A stretch of 64,000 nt of DNA from Sphingobacterium prati. Lineage in GTDB: Bacteria; Bacteroidota; Bacteroidia; Sphingobacteriales; Sphingobacteriaceae. The DNA is taken from the NCBI RefSeq assembly GCF_013167215.1, contig NZ_JABJWY010000016.1, forward strand, positions 248,134 to 312,133, written 5' to 3'. Positions 25,355 through 34,379 of this stretch are shown here, in pieces. Within the stretch, counting starts at the first letter, position 1, and every line of letters begins with the position of its first letter. The position numbers were made by a program, and so were the translations under genes. Below the pieces are notes generated by a model. That model made no database searches and was not told where the DNA came from. It was given only the letters and a program-made list of their open reading frames with translations.

Positions 25355-25380
25355 GCCGTCTCGTGAAATATCGAGACGGC
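25355..25380 (+). terminator. Hairpin at the end of the SusC/D operon
   Basis: A 9-base perfect GC-rich stem, GCCGTCTCG with complement CGAGACGGC, loop TGAAATAT, followed by TTCAATT. It lies between the phosphodiester glycosidase stop and the SGNH hydrolase ATG at 25396. The poor T-tract may allow some read-through into the SGNH gene. Confidence 0.7.
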
Positions 25381-25395
25381 TTCAATTAAAGCAAA

Positions 25396-26463
25396 ATGGA
25401 AAAAAAGAACATTATTCTTATCTTTCTCTTTCTTACTTGTGGCTCACTTTCTATTTACGCGCAACAAGTTGTGCCGGCCTCCAGATTTGAGATCCAAGGA
25501 AGACCTTTTGACAATACACCAAAATTTCATAGAATAGATACGGCAAAGTACATAGGGCTTCCGGCCGCGGTGAAGAAACTGTATACCCATGCTGCGGGAC
25601 TATTTGTAACTTTCAAGAGCAATACCAGCAAATTATCCCTACGATGGAAGACTGTTGATGCGGGGCTGGGTAATAATTCTACTCCGATTATGTCCCGGGG
25701 TTTTGATGCATATATAAAGGAAGTTAATGGTTGGCGTTTTGCAGGAGTTGCTCGTCCTGATCTAAAAAATATGGAAAGCACGGCTACTGTGGTCGAAGAT
25801 ATGGCGAAAACCGAAAAGGAATTTCTTCTTTATTTCCCTTTGTATAAAGAATTATTGGATTTTGATGTAATTATTGATGAGAATGCATCCTTTATCGATA
25901 CCAAGCAATCTTTTGATAAAACCATTGTGATTTATGGATCTAGCATTGTTCATGGAGCTTCGGCAAGCCGCCCAGGGCTAGCTTATCCGGCTCAGCTGGG
26001 GCGTAAGTTGAATGCAAATGTGATTAATATGGGAGTTAGTGGCAATGCCCGTATGGAGCCAGCTGTGGCCGATATGCTAAGTGATATTGGTTCTGCAGAT
26101 TTGATCATTATGGACTGTGTGCCAAATAGCAGCCCCGAAGAGATCAAAGAAAGAACGTTTAATTTTGTGAAGCGGCTTCGTAAATCACATCCTCAGACAC
26201 CTATATTGATGGTAGAGAGTATTACGCGTCAGCTTGGTAATTATAATTTAAAGTGGAGAGCACGATTGATCGAGCAGAACACGAATTTTAGGCTACAGTA
26301 TGAGAGACTGCAGCAGGCAGGTTATAAAAATTTGTATTACATACCTACAGATCATTTAATAGGTGATGATTCAGAAGGTACCGTGGATGGCACTCATCCG
26401 ACGGATGTCGGATTTGAAAGGATGCTAAAAATTATAGGAAATAAAGTAGAGGTAATTTTTTAA
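25396..26463 (+). CDS. Exported SGNH/GDSL-type esterase with N-terminal GxDLY-like domain
   Basis: A 355-residue protein with signal peptide MEKKNIILIFLFLTCGSLSIYAQ. Residues about 25-165 form a beta-rich N-terminal domain of the kind called GxDLY, paired in this family with a Lipase_GDSL_3 domain (about 172-350). Block I is VIYGSSIVHGAS with Ser183 as likely nucleophile, block II/III contains GVSGNARMEP, and block V is DGTHPTDVGFERM supplying Asp and His. It probably removes acetyl or other ester groups from a glycan in the periplasm. It follows the glycan operon in the same orientation after a terminator-like hairpin, so it may be a separate transcript serving the same substrate. Confidence 0.87.
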   Translation: MEKKNIILIFLFLTCGSLSIYAQQVVPASRFEIQGRPFDNTPKFHRIDTAKYIGLPAAVKKLYTHAAGLFVTFKSNTSKLSLRWKTVDAGLGNNSTPIMSRGFDAYIKEVNGWRFAGVARPDLKNMESTATVVEDMAKTEKEFLLYFPLYKELLDFDVIIDENASFIDTKQSFDKTIVIYGSSIVHGASASRPGLAYPAQLGRKLNANVINMGVSGNARMEPAVADMLSDIGSADLIIMDCVPNSSPEEIKERTFNFVKRLRKSHPQTPILMVESITRQLGNYNLKWRARLIEQNTNFRLQYERLQQAGYKNLYYIPTDHLIGDDSEGTVDGTHPTDVGFERMLKIIGNKVEVIF

Positions 26464-26698
26464 AATTGTCTGATAGTAAGGTGATAACTTTTCTTGCATC
26501 TATAAAACCTATATCGCCTACAAATTACGATTTGAGGAAGGTTAGCGCGCGCCATTCGTCACTGATCGAATAAAGTCTGGCAGTTGGGAGGGCCAGGAGG
26601 AATTGATATATTTTTGTTGTAATATGTTGATATAGAAAACTTTTGATATCGGAACGGTGTTATGTAAGTTATAATGCAGACAAATAATTACGACAATC

Positions 26699-27202
26699 AT
26701 GAACAGCAAGCTATTATTTGATTTCATTATCAACAAAGAAAACAATACCATTAACATTACCCGTGAATTTGATGCAGGTATAGAACTGGTATGGAAGGCA
26801 TGGACAACCGCGGATTTACTTGACCAATGGTGGGGGCCTGAGCCTTGGAGAGCAGAAACAAAAACATTGGATTTTCGGGAAGGTGGCTTCTGGCTCTATG
26901 CAATGGTCAGCCCTGAGGGGGATAAAGGTTGGTCCAGGACTAATTTTATTTCCATTGTAAAAGAGAAATTCTTTTCATCAAAAGGTGGTTTCAGCGATGA
27001 AAACGGTGTGCTGAACTTGGAGTTGCCACAAAACTTATGGGAGAATACATTTGTACCTGTAGACCATAAAGTACGGGTAGATATGCTCCTAACCTACGAC
27101 AACCTTGCAGACCTTGAAAAGGAGATCGATATGGGCTTCCAAGAAGGTATGACCGTTGACTTTCAACAATTGGACAAATTGCTCTCGAAGTTGAGAAAGT
27201 AA
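26699..27202 (+). CDS. SRPBCC / AHSA1-domain protein
   Basis: A 167-residue START-like helix-grip protein. ITREFDAGIELVWKAWTTADLLDQWWGPEPWRAE is the standard beginning of the Activator-of-Hsp90-ATPase homologue 1-like family, followed by LDFREGGFWLYAMVSPEG. Members bind hydrophobic ligands and are often paired with ArsR-type regulators; none is visible here. The C-terminal part (GMTVDFQQLDKLLSKL) is typical (KEG...FDQLDELL). The substrate is unknown. A DUF2200 gene follows on the same strand. Confidence 0.85.
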   Translation: MNSKLLFDFIINKENNTINITREFDAGIELVWKAWTTADLLDQWWGPEPWRAETKTLDFREGGFWLYAMVSPEGDKGWSRTNFISIVKEKFFSSKGGFSDENGVLNLELPQNLWENTFVPVDHKVRVDMLLTYDNLADLEKEIDMGFQEGMTVDFQQLDKLLSKLRK

Positions 27203-27336
27203 AAATTTGCCTCATAATAAGTGGTAGATATACGGTGTATTTCGTAGCTTAACGGTAAAATTAGTGTACAAGTTCTGTTTATCCCTGATACTAGGAGTCT
27301 TGGTCGGGTTGGCGGAGCAAATTAGCAAATAATCGT

Positions 27337-27702
27337 ATGAAAGCCACAGCGGAACATAACAACAGGATAGCAAACATGACTTTCGCATCTGTCTATCCCC
27401 ATTATGTGAAAAAGGTAGAAACCAAAGGCAGAACAAAAGAAGAACTGCACCAGGTAATTGAATGGCTGACCGGCTTTGATGAGACTAAGCTGCAGGCACT
27501 TATTGAGGAGAAAGTAACCTTTCAAACCTTCTTCGAACGAGCTGATCTTAACCCCAATGCTCATCTCATCACCGGCACGATCTGTGGTTATCGGATAGAG
27601 GAGATTGAAAATCCACTTACGCAGAAAGCAAGGTATCTGGATAAACTGATAGATGAATTGGCCAAAGGCCGAAAAATGGAAAAGATTTTGAGAACCGCTT
27701 AA
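27337..27702 (+). CDS. DUF2200-family protein
   Basis: A 121-residue cytoplasmic protein that matches DUF2200 over its whole length: RIANMTFASVYPHYVKKVE, TKEELHQVIEWLTGFDE, VTFQTFFERADLNPNAHLI, CGYRIEEIENPLTQKARYLDKL. The function is unknown. It follows the SRPBCC gene by 134 bases and may share its transcript. A decayed fragment of a second copy is present at 12911-13030. Confidence 0.85.
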   Translation: MKATAEHNNRIANMTFASVYPHYVKKVETKGRTKEELHQVIEWLTGFDETKLQALIEEKVTFQTFFERADLNPNAHLITGTICGYRIEEIENPLTQKARYLDKLIDELAKGRKMEKILRTA

Positions 27703-27880
27703 AGCTTAAAATGCTTCCCAAAATACCAAGTTATCCAATAGTATTCCTACTTAATCAGGAGCCAATCAGCATGTAAAGTTCCCTCTACGTCTTCAAAACC
27801 TAATCGTAAGCGAAATAAATGCCATAGCCTTGACTGGGATTATGTCTTTTTAATTTCACTTTTTTCTGAACAATATCCGC

Positions 27881-27910
27881 CCTCAATTGTTAAAACCTCA
27901 ATTGTTAAAA
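27881..27910. repeat. 15-bp perfect tandem duplication
   Basis: CCTCAATTGTTAAAA occurs twice head to tail (27881-27895 and 27896-27910) in the AT-rich region about 90 bases upstream of the leader ORF at 28000. It contains the palindrome CAATTG. It may be a slippage product or a duplicated regulator half-site. Confidence 0.75.
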
Positions 27911-27999
27911 TTTAAATAAAATACTTTTTGTTTGAAATAACGTCAATATTTAACTATATTAATCCCCTTACCTTACATTTTTAATAAAAATTTGTGCTT

Positions 28000-28125
28000 A
28001 TGAACAACTTAGAATTTAATGAGGTCCAGCACCGTTGGGAGAGATTTATCTCCGCAGTTATTGCCAGGTTAACCCGTAATATTACTGCAGTCAATGGTCA
28101 AATCAGCAGCGTAGATCGCTATTGA
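28000..28125 (+). CDS. Putative 41-residue leader peptide of the BCCT transporter gene
   Basis: An ATG at 28000 opens MNNLEFNEVQHRWERFISAV, continuing to ...GQISSVDRY and TGA at 28123-28125. It is soluble and basic with no signal peptide. The last six codons lie inside the stem-loop at 28110-28131 and the stop codon falls on the hairpin's right arm. This is the geometry of a leader peptide in which translation could affect terminator folding. There is no obvious run of one amino acid. The protein may have no function beyond regulation, and it could also be a chance ORF. Confidence 0.45.
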   Translation: MNNLEFNEVQHRWERFISAVIARLTRNITAVNGQISSVDRY

Positions 28126-28139
28126 TCTACGGTTTTTTT
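28110..28139 (+). terminator. Intrinsic terminator / possible attenuator ahead of the BCCT gene
   Basis: An 8-base stem CGTAGATC with complement GATCTACG, a six-base loop and a run of seven T. It ends 18 bases before the GTG start of the transporter gene, which leaves no room for another promoter. Transcripts reaching the transporter must therefore pass this hairpin, suggesting attenuation. Confidence 0.75.
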
Positions 28140-28156
28140 ACATAATTTACATTCTA

Positions 28157-30163
28157 GTGATCCTGTCCAAATCAACTTTTAATAAAGGTATTGTTATCCC
28201 AAGTCTGGTGTTTATCATCGGGGTATGTCTTTTATCTGTGTTTCTCCCAACATTGACCGCACGTATATTAGATACGGTCAAAGAATTTATATTTGTTAAC
28301 CTCAATTGGGTGTATGTGTGGGGTGTGACGCTGTTTGTCATCTTTCTGGTCTATCTGATGTTTAGCAAGTTTGGGAATATTAAGCTAGGAAGCAACGATA
28401 GTAAGCCAGAATACTCATTCTTCTCCTGGATTTCAATGCTATTTGCAGCGGGTATGGGCATTGGTTTGATGTATTTTAGTGTAGCCGAGCCTATGCAGCA
28501 TTATTCGACCGATGTTTTTTCCGCAAATCACTATATTAATCGTGCTAAAAATGCACAGCTGTATACCTTCTTTCATTGGGGGATCCACGCCTGGGCTATT
28601 TACGGCGTGGTAGGATTGGCATTATCGTACTTTGCTTACCGCTACCGGCTGCCGCTTTCACTCCGCAGCTGCTTTTATCCGCTCTTAAAAAACAAGATCA
28701 ATGGAAAAATGGGCAATGCTATTGATGTATTTGCGCTATGCAGCACCTTCTTTGGTATTACCACGACCTTAGGATTTGGCGTGGTGCAGGTGAATGCAGG
28801 CTTACAGACATTGGGAATTGTGCCCGAGAGCAGTTTTACTTACCAGATCATTATTGTGGGGATCTTGACCCTGCTCTCGATTATATCAGCAACTTCAGGG
28901 GTAGATAAGGGCGTGAAGCTATTGAGCAGCATCAATATCATTACGGTAGTAGTGCTGTTGTTGTTTGTGTTATTTCTCGGCCCTACAGTTTACCTTATCG
29001 GTAGTTTTACAGAGGGGGTTGGAAATTACATCAACAACTTTTTTAGTCTGACGTTTGACACGCATGTCTATGACGAGGCTACGCTACCCTGGTTTTACAA
29101 CTGGACGATCCTCTATTGGGCCTGGTGGATATCCTGGTCACCCTATGTAGGGCTTTTTATTGCCAAAATTTCAAAGGGGCGTACCATTCGTGAATTTGTA
29201 GCAGCAGTGCTGGTCATCCCGACTTTATTTAATTTCATATGGATGTCTGTTTTTGGCAATAGCGCAATTTGGTTTGACGTCAACATTGCAAAGGGAGCTT
29301 TGAGTGCTTTGGCAGACAATCCGGATGCACTCATGTTCGAATTTATGGAATACATGCCGTTCTCTGAGCTGGTCAGTTACCTGGTCATCCTGATCATCGT
29401 CATATTTTTTGTAACCTCGGCAGATTCCGGAATATTTGTGATGAACAGTATCGCGACAAAGAACGCAGCCAAATCGCCCAAATGGCAGATGGTTTTCTGG
29501 GGAGCACTGCTGGCTATCCTCGCCCTGATGCTATTAAATACCGGGGGCTTGCAAGCTTTGCAGACGATGACCCTTATTACAGCATTGCCCTTCTCTGTTA
29601 TTATGATACTTTTCTGCGTCAGCTTGGTGAAGGCTTTAATTATTGACCGTAGCTATTATGACCGGGATTTTTCCGTGAGCACTGTCCCCTGGTCTGGCGA
29701 ATTTTGGAAAGACAGGTTGAAACAGATCGTTTCATTTAAAAGCAGTGCTTCTGTGGATCAATTTATCGATACAACAGTAAAGATGGCGTTTGAAGAGCTC
29801 CAGTCAGAATTTAAACAGAATGGGATTGAAGCCAAGATTCAGCGGCTGGACGATCCCAAAAGGATGGAAATTGAAATCCGCTATGATGTTGTCAACAACT
29901 TTATATATGGTGTCAAAAACCAGGTCAAACTGGTATCCGATTATGTCATGGATGAGGATAACCTACCCGATCTTGAAGACAATAAAACGTATTTTCCGAA
30001 ATCTTATTTTGGTGATGCCCGTGAGGGGTATGATGTGCAGTACTTTACCAAGAATGAGCTCATCAGCGATGTGCTCAAACATTATGAACGCTTTTTAGAG
30101 ATTATTTCGGAAGAGAAAAATGAAATGTTTATCAGCAGCAATGCCAATAAGAAAATGAGCTGA
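28157..30163 (+). CDS. BCCT-family (betaine/carnitine/choline) transporter
   Basis: A 668-residue inner-membrane transporter with about 12 helices. Diagnostic segments are AAGMGIGLMYFSVAEPMQHY, FHWGIHAWAIY and YWAWWISWSPYVGLFIAKIS followed by KGRTIREF, with a later TSADSGIFVMNS. It takes up quaternary ammonium compounds such as choline or glycine betaine by ion or proton symport. About 150 C-terminal cytoplasmic residues (from about 515) form the long tail seen in BetT-type members, which senses osmotic conditions. The start is a GTG at 28157, as no ATG is available before the first helix. The substrate is not resolvable from sequence. Confidence 0.9.
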   Translation: MILSKSTFNKGIVIPSLVFIIGVCLLSVFLPTLTARILDTVKEFIFVNLNWVYVWGVTLFVIFLVYLMFSKFGNIKLGSNDSKPEYSFFSWISMLFAAGMGIGLMYFSVAEPMQHYSTDVFSANHYINRAKNAQLYTFFHWGIHAWAIYGVVGLALSYFAYRYRLPLSLRSCFYPLLKNKINGKMGNAIDVFALCSTFFGITTTLGFGVVQVNAGLQTLGIVPESSFTYQIIIVGILTLLSIISATSGVDKGVKLLSSINIITVVVLLLFVLFLGPTVYLIGSFTEGVGNYINNFFSLTFDTHVYDEATLPWFYNWTILYWAWWISWSPYVGLFIAKISKGRTIREFVAAVLVIPTLFNFIWMSVFGNSAIWFDVNIAKGALSALADNPDALMFEFMEYMPFSELVSYLVILIIVIFFVTSADSGIFVMNSIATKNAAKSPKWQMVFWGALLAILALMLLNTGGLQALQTMTLITALPFSVIMILFCVSLVKALIIDRSYYDRDFSVSTVPWSGEFWKDRLKQIVSFKSSASVDQFIDTTVKMAFEELQSEFKQNGIEAKIQRLDDPKRMEIEIRYDVVNNFIYGVKNQVKLVSDYVMDEDNLPDLEDNKTYFPKSYFGDAREGYDVQYFTKNELISDVLKHYERFLEIISEEKNEMFISSNANKKMS

Positions 30164-30219
30164 ACTACATCAAGTGTTTTGGCTCATCCCTCGCGCTGTA
30201 CCGACGCCTGGTATGTGCC

Positions 30220-30250
30220 CTTTTCTGTACATACAGCATGTACAGAAAAG
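30220..30250. terminator. Hairpin between convergent genes
   Basis: A 13-base perfect stem, CTTTTCTGTACAT and its complement, with a five-base loop between the BCCT stop (30163) and the end of the minus-strand VOC gene (30264). There is no long T-run on either side, so it is probably a bidirectional, modest terminator. Confidence 0.65.
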
Positions 30251-30263
30251 GATACTGGTCTGT

Positions 30264-30707
30264 CTAGCCCATTTTTTTGTTGCCTTCAAAGTGGATCATC
30301 CAGGCTATGCCAAATTTATCCTGAAATGAGGCAAATAATTCAGCAAAAAACTGTTCACCCAAGGGCATTTCGATGTTTTGAGCATCTACCGAAAGTTTAT
30401 CATAAAGCGCTTTGGCCTCTACAGCCGATTGCGCGTCCAGCATCAAATAGCTGCCCGTTCCAAATGTGGCTTTTTGCCCGAAGCTTTCGACACAATCTGA
30501 ACCCATTAGCATAACGGAATCATTGATGTGAATTGCAGTATGCATAATTTTATTCTTATCAGCATCAGCGATCGGATATGCAGGATCTGCCGGCATGTCG
30601 CCAAAACGATGAACTCCGATCAGCGGAGTATTAAATACGGTCCTGTAGAATTCAAATGCTTCTTCACAGTTGCCGTTAAAATTTAAATATGCGTGTAATA
30701 GTGCCAT
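30264..30707 (-). CDS. VOC-family (PhnB-like) protein
   Basis: A 147-residue protein of the glyoxalase/bleomycin-resistance fold, PhnB subgroup: MALLHAYLNFNGNCEEAFEF, YRTVFNTPLIGVHRFGDMP, AIHINDSVMLMGSD and the C-terminal FGIAWMIHFEG. These are often annotated as 3-demethylubiquinone methyltransferase-like or glyoxalase-like, but the true activity is unknown and the metal ligands are not complete enough to assign catalysis. It is a monocistronic minus-strand gene. A second, more distant VOC protein is at 50935-51396. Confidence 0.85.
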   Translation of the reverse strand: MALLHAYLNFNGNCEEAFEFYRTVFNTPLIGVHRFGDMPADPAYPIADADKNKIMHTAIHINDSVMLMGSDCVESFGQKATFGTGSYLMLDAQSAVEAKALYDKLSVDAQNIEMPLGEQFFAELFASFQDKFGIAWMIHFEGNKKMG

Positions 30708-31280
30708 GATATATGATTTTTGTTTGATACATCAAAGATAAGTTTGCTAATGACAACTGTCTGTCACTAGCGTTTGGTAAATCCTCTTTATAATATAATT
30801 AATAATAAGTGTTTGAATCTGCCGCTATCTTCAGCAACTTGTCAAATAATTTGTTGTCATGGCAACTTGATATAAAACAACTGTTGTACTGCATTTTTAT
30901 TGAATAGGATTTTCCGTTTTTTTCCCTGCGACGTAAATGTGCACGATCAATATCATATGGTTGCATTCTTGTTCAACTGTGGTGAACCTATGAACAGGTA
31001 AAAAAAACTAACAACTTTTGATTTTTAGCTTTATGAGCTCGAGCCTGTCTTCAATGGACATTTAAGGTACTTGGGTTTATTATGGTTCTTGTTTTTTTAT
31101 TAAACGATTTTTAGTTAGCTTTTGTTAAACCAAATAGAACCATATAATAAACTTAAATAGGAAATATTATTGAAACTCCTTATTTAGATGATGGTCCGCT
31201 AGTATTGAAAGATAGTAGTGAACTTTTATAGGGGCTATAAGAGTCAGCTTTGGATTATAGTAAACCTTTACAGACGTTTT
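30708..31280. other. 570-bp intergenic region
   Basis: AT-rich control region between the divergent VOC gene and the hybrid kinase gene. The only structure I note is an imperfect inverted repeat with arms near 31077-31089 (TTATTATGGTTCT) and 31136-31150, separated by 46 bases. It may be a regulator site or chance. Confidence 0.45.
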
Positions 31281-34091
31281 ATGGACGCTAAATCACCAAT
31301 AAAAGATGAATCTGAACGGATCCATGCATTGTATGATTATGAAATTCTAGACACAGCGGCAGAAAAAGAGTTCGATCGTATCACCGAGATCGCGTCACGT
31401 GTATGTAATATGCCTATCTCATTGATATCATTGGTAGACAAAAAAAGACAATGGTTTAAGTCTCGTGTCGGACTTGAAGTTGAAGAAACTTCGCGCGATT
31501 TATCTTTTTGTCAATATGCGCTTCCAAACGATCAGCTATTGGAAGTTGTGGACGCTACGGAGGATGAGCGGTTTAAATCCAATGCGCTCGTTATCTCGGA
31601 TCCACATATCCGATACTATGCAGGCTTACCTTTAGTCGACCCTAATGGATATGCTTTGGGGACATTGTGCGTTATTGACAAGGTTCCTAGACAGCTCGAT
31701 GAAAACCAAAAAAAGATATTATCACTGCTTCGGGACGAAGTTGTCGCACTCATTGTAAATCGAAAGGAAAAGGAGAAGTATAAAGAAAGTGAGCAGAAGC
31801 TGAAAGCCTTTTTTGACAATTCACAGAGCCTTATGTGCACCCATGACCTTGAGGGAAATTTTATTACCGTCAACGAGGCTGGAGCGAAAATACTAGGATA
31901 TGAAAAAGCCGAAATTGAAACCCTTTCTCTTTTTGATATTGTGCCCAAGGTAGGCCATCACAATTTACGAAATTATTTAACTGAAATTGTAAAAAAAGGG
32001 GTCGTAAAAGGCGAAATGCGCACGTTGTCAAACAATGGGGGAATGCGTGTTTGGATGTTCAATAATATCCTCCAGACCAATGGAAGCAAGCATGCTTATG
32101 TTATTGGAAATGCGGTGGATATTACAGAACAACATTACTTGGAGAAAGATCTGAAACATGCACAGGCCATGTTGATAAGGACTGGTCGGGTAGCGCGTGT
32201 AGGCGGATGGGAGTATACCCTCAAGGATGGAAAAATTATCTGGTCAGAAATTACTAGAGAAATCCATGAAGTTCCGGCAGATTACGAACCCGATCTCACG
32301 ACGTCGCTAAATTTTTATAAAGAAGGACGACATAGGGAAAATATTATCCAAGCCGTTGAACAAGCTATTTCCACAGGTAGACCCTGGGACCTTGAACTAG
32401 AAATTATCACATTTAAAGGCAATAAATTGTGGGTACGCTCACTAGGCAATGCTGATTTTGAAAACGGAATCTGCGTACGTCTGTATGGTACTTTCCAGGA
32501 TATTGACAAGCGCAAACGAATGGAAGCTGAGTCCTCGAATTCAAAAAAATTATTGGAGGATGTATTGGAAGCCACCTCCGCAGTGGCTATAATAGCGACG
32601 GATCCCGAAGGAATAATATCGTTGTTTAATAAAGGTGCCGAAAATCTGTTGGGATACAGCAGTGAAGAAATGATCGGTAAGTTCAGTCCGACGCATTTCC
32701 ATCTGAAGGAAGAAGTAGACTCAAGGGCTGGAGAGCTGGAAATAACATTGGGCCATTCTGTAGAAGGTTTTAGGGTCTTTGTCGAAACGGCTGAACTTCA
32801 CGGTGCGGAGCAGCGTGAATGGACTTATATCCGCAAAGATGGTTCGCGGTTATTTGTGTCATTGGCGGTGACCATTATCAAGGATATCGAGGATAAGGTT
32901 GTAGGTTATCTTGAAGTCGCTACTGATATCAGTAAAATTATTAATCAACGTCAAGAACTCGAAAAAGCAAAAATACTTGCTGAACAGGCAAGTGCAGCAA
33001 AGTCCGAATTCTTAGCCAATATGAGTCACGAGATCCGGACACCCCTTAACGGAATTGTAGGGTTTACCGATTTATTGACAAGGACCTCGCTGGACCATAC
33101 ACAGCGCGAATATCTGGGTATGGTTGAACAATCCACCAGTTTATTGCTTGGAATAATCAACGATATTCTGGACTTTTCCAAAATTGAAGCTGGTAAGCTA
33201 GATCTGGATATAGAACAAACACAGCTCTATGAACTGGTTATTCAACTTAATAAATTTTTTAACATTCAGATTCAAGCCAAGGGATTGGCGTTTCATTTAA
33301 ATATCGCGTCTGATGTCCCGAGCTATATTTGGACAGATGCGCTTCGCATTAAACAGGTATTGATGAATCTGTTGAGTAATGCTACTAAATTTACCCAAAA
33401 AGGAAAAATTGTACTGAATATATCGGTCATTTCACGTGAAGCCGAAAATGCTGTTTTGCGTTTCAGTGTTCAGGACACGGGAATAGGCATCAAGGAAGAT
33501 AAGCAAGCAAAAATATTTGAAGCTTTTTCGCAAGAGGATACCTCAATGACCAAACGCTATGGTGGCACAGGGCTTGGGTTGACCATATCCAACCGACTGC
33601 TAAAAATGATGGGGAGTGAACTGAAGCTTGAAAGTACTGTTGGCATAGGAAGTCATTTCTTTTTTGATATCCATTTACGCGCAGTATGGGGAATGGATGA
33701 ATGGGAAGAGCTTGCCAACATGAAAACTGTGCTGGTCGTTGCCGATGATGAATCGGAGCGAGAATCGTTGGTCAAAATGTTGACCCTAAAAAAAATCAAT
33801 ACAGTGCAGGCAAAAAATGGATTTGAAGTTTTACAGATGTTGATGCGGGGTAGTCGCTATGGAGCAATACTTATTATGAATAATTTGCCTATTATGAGCG
33901 GCATAGATACCGTACGGAAGATTCAGGAAAAGATCTTTAATGAAACATATATACAGCCCATTATTCCCATATTTGAACCCCATGAGTATGAAGCGGCCTC
34001 GGTTTGTCAATCCCTGAACATCCAACAATGGCTTTTCAAGCCCGTTAGACAAGAGGATCTTTACCGGATGCTGGCAAAAGTTAAGAGCTAA
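31281..34091 (+). CDS. GAF-PAS hybrid histidine kinase with a degenerate receiver domain
   Basis: A 936-residue cytoplasmic sensor kinase. Order: GAF (about 15-165, RITEIASRVCNMPISLISLVD), three PAS/PAC units (about 175-295, 300-415 and 425-555), HisKA with phospho-acceptor His583 in NMSHEIRTPLNG, HATPase (about 685-795; N-box NLLSNATKFT, DTGIGI, GGTGLGLTIS) and a receiver (814-936). The receiver keeps the acidic pair (VVADDES) and the Lys (LFKPV), but the acceptor Asp position is Met866 (ILIMNNLP), so it cannot be phosphorylated normally. The ATG at 31281 is preferred over an upstream GTG because the family begins near ESERIHALYDYEILDT. There is no partner regulator nearby. Confidence 0.9.
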   Translation: MDAKSPIKDESERIHALYDYEILDTAAEKEFDRITEIASRVCNMPISLISLVDKKRQWFKSRVGLEVEETSRDLSFCQYALPNDQLLEVVDATEDERFKSNALVISDPHIRYYAGLPLVDPNGYALGTLCVIDKVPRQLDENQKKILSLLRDEVVALIVNRKEKEKYKESEQKLKAFFDNSQSLMCTHDLEGNFITVNEAGAKILGYEKAEIETLSLFDIVPKVGHHNLRNYLTEIVKKGVVKGEMRTLSNNGGMRVWMFNNILQTNGSKHAYVIGNAVDITEQHYLEKDLKHAQAMLIRTGRVARVGGWEYTLKDGKIIWSEITREIHEVPADYEPDLTTSLNFYKEGRHRENIIQAVEQAISTGRPWDLELEIITFKGNKLWVRSLGNADFENGICVRLYGTFQDIDKRKRMEAESSNSKKLLEDVLEATSAVAIIATDPEGIISLFNKGAENLLGYSSEEMIGKFSPTHFHLKEEVDSRAGELEITLGHSVEGFRVFVETAELHGAEQREWTYIRKDGSRLFVSLAVTIIKDIEDKVVGYLEVATDISKIINQRQELEKAKILAEQASAAKSEFLANMSHEIRTPLNGIVGFTDLLTRTSLDHTQREYLGMVEQSTSLLLGIINDILDFSKIEAGKLDLDIEQTQLYELVIQLNKFFNIQIQAKGLAFHLNIASDVPSYIWTDALRIKQVLMNLLSNATKFTQKGKIVLNISVISREAENAVLRFSVQDTGIGIKEDKQAKIFEAFSQEDTSMTKRYGGTGLGLTISNRLLKMMGSELKLESTVGIGSHFFFDIHLRAVWGMDEWEELANMKTVLVVADDESERESLVKMLTLKKINTVQAKNGFEVLQMLMRGSRYGAILIMNNLPIMSGIDTVRKIQEKIFNETYIQPIIPIFEPHEYEAASVCQSLNIQQWLFKPVRQEDLYRMLAKVKS

Positions 34092-34379
34092 AGAAAAATA
34101 TAAATACGAAATAGTATCATTTCTGCTATGCTATTCTTCAACAATGCTCTTTGCCAAGTATTTGGACGAGTATAGCAAAATACTTATTGGTTAGTTCAGC
34201 AGTTATCTATATTCCTTATCTTTATTGCAGCAGTGAGATCTTACGTTTTCTAGCATGATTGCTTTTAAAGTTTAAAAAGATTTCAGTGAAATTGGCTGCT
34301 CCGTAAAAATGAATTTTTTGGGCTGCTGTTCAGTTGAGCTGAAGAGTAATCCGATAGGTAAAACAACAAAACTAAATAA

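Noticed and set aside
30179..30514. 111-residue plus-strand ORF antisense to the VOC gene
   Set aside because: It is a shadow frame of the minus-strand VOC coding sequence.
31077..31150. Imperfect inverted repeat before the hybrid kinase as a possible riboswitch or mobile-element end
   Set aside because: Arms are AT-rich with a 46-base spacer; no conserved RNA core, transposase or target duplication is visible.
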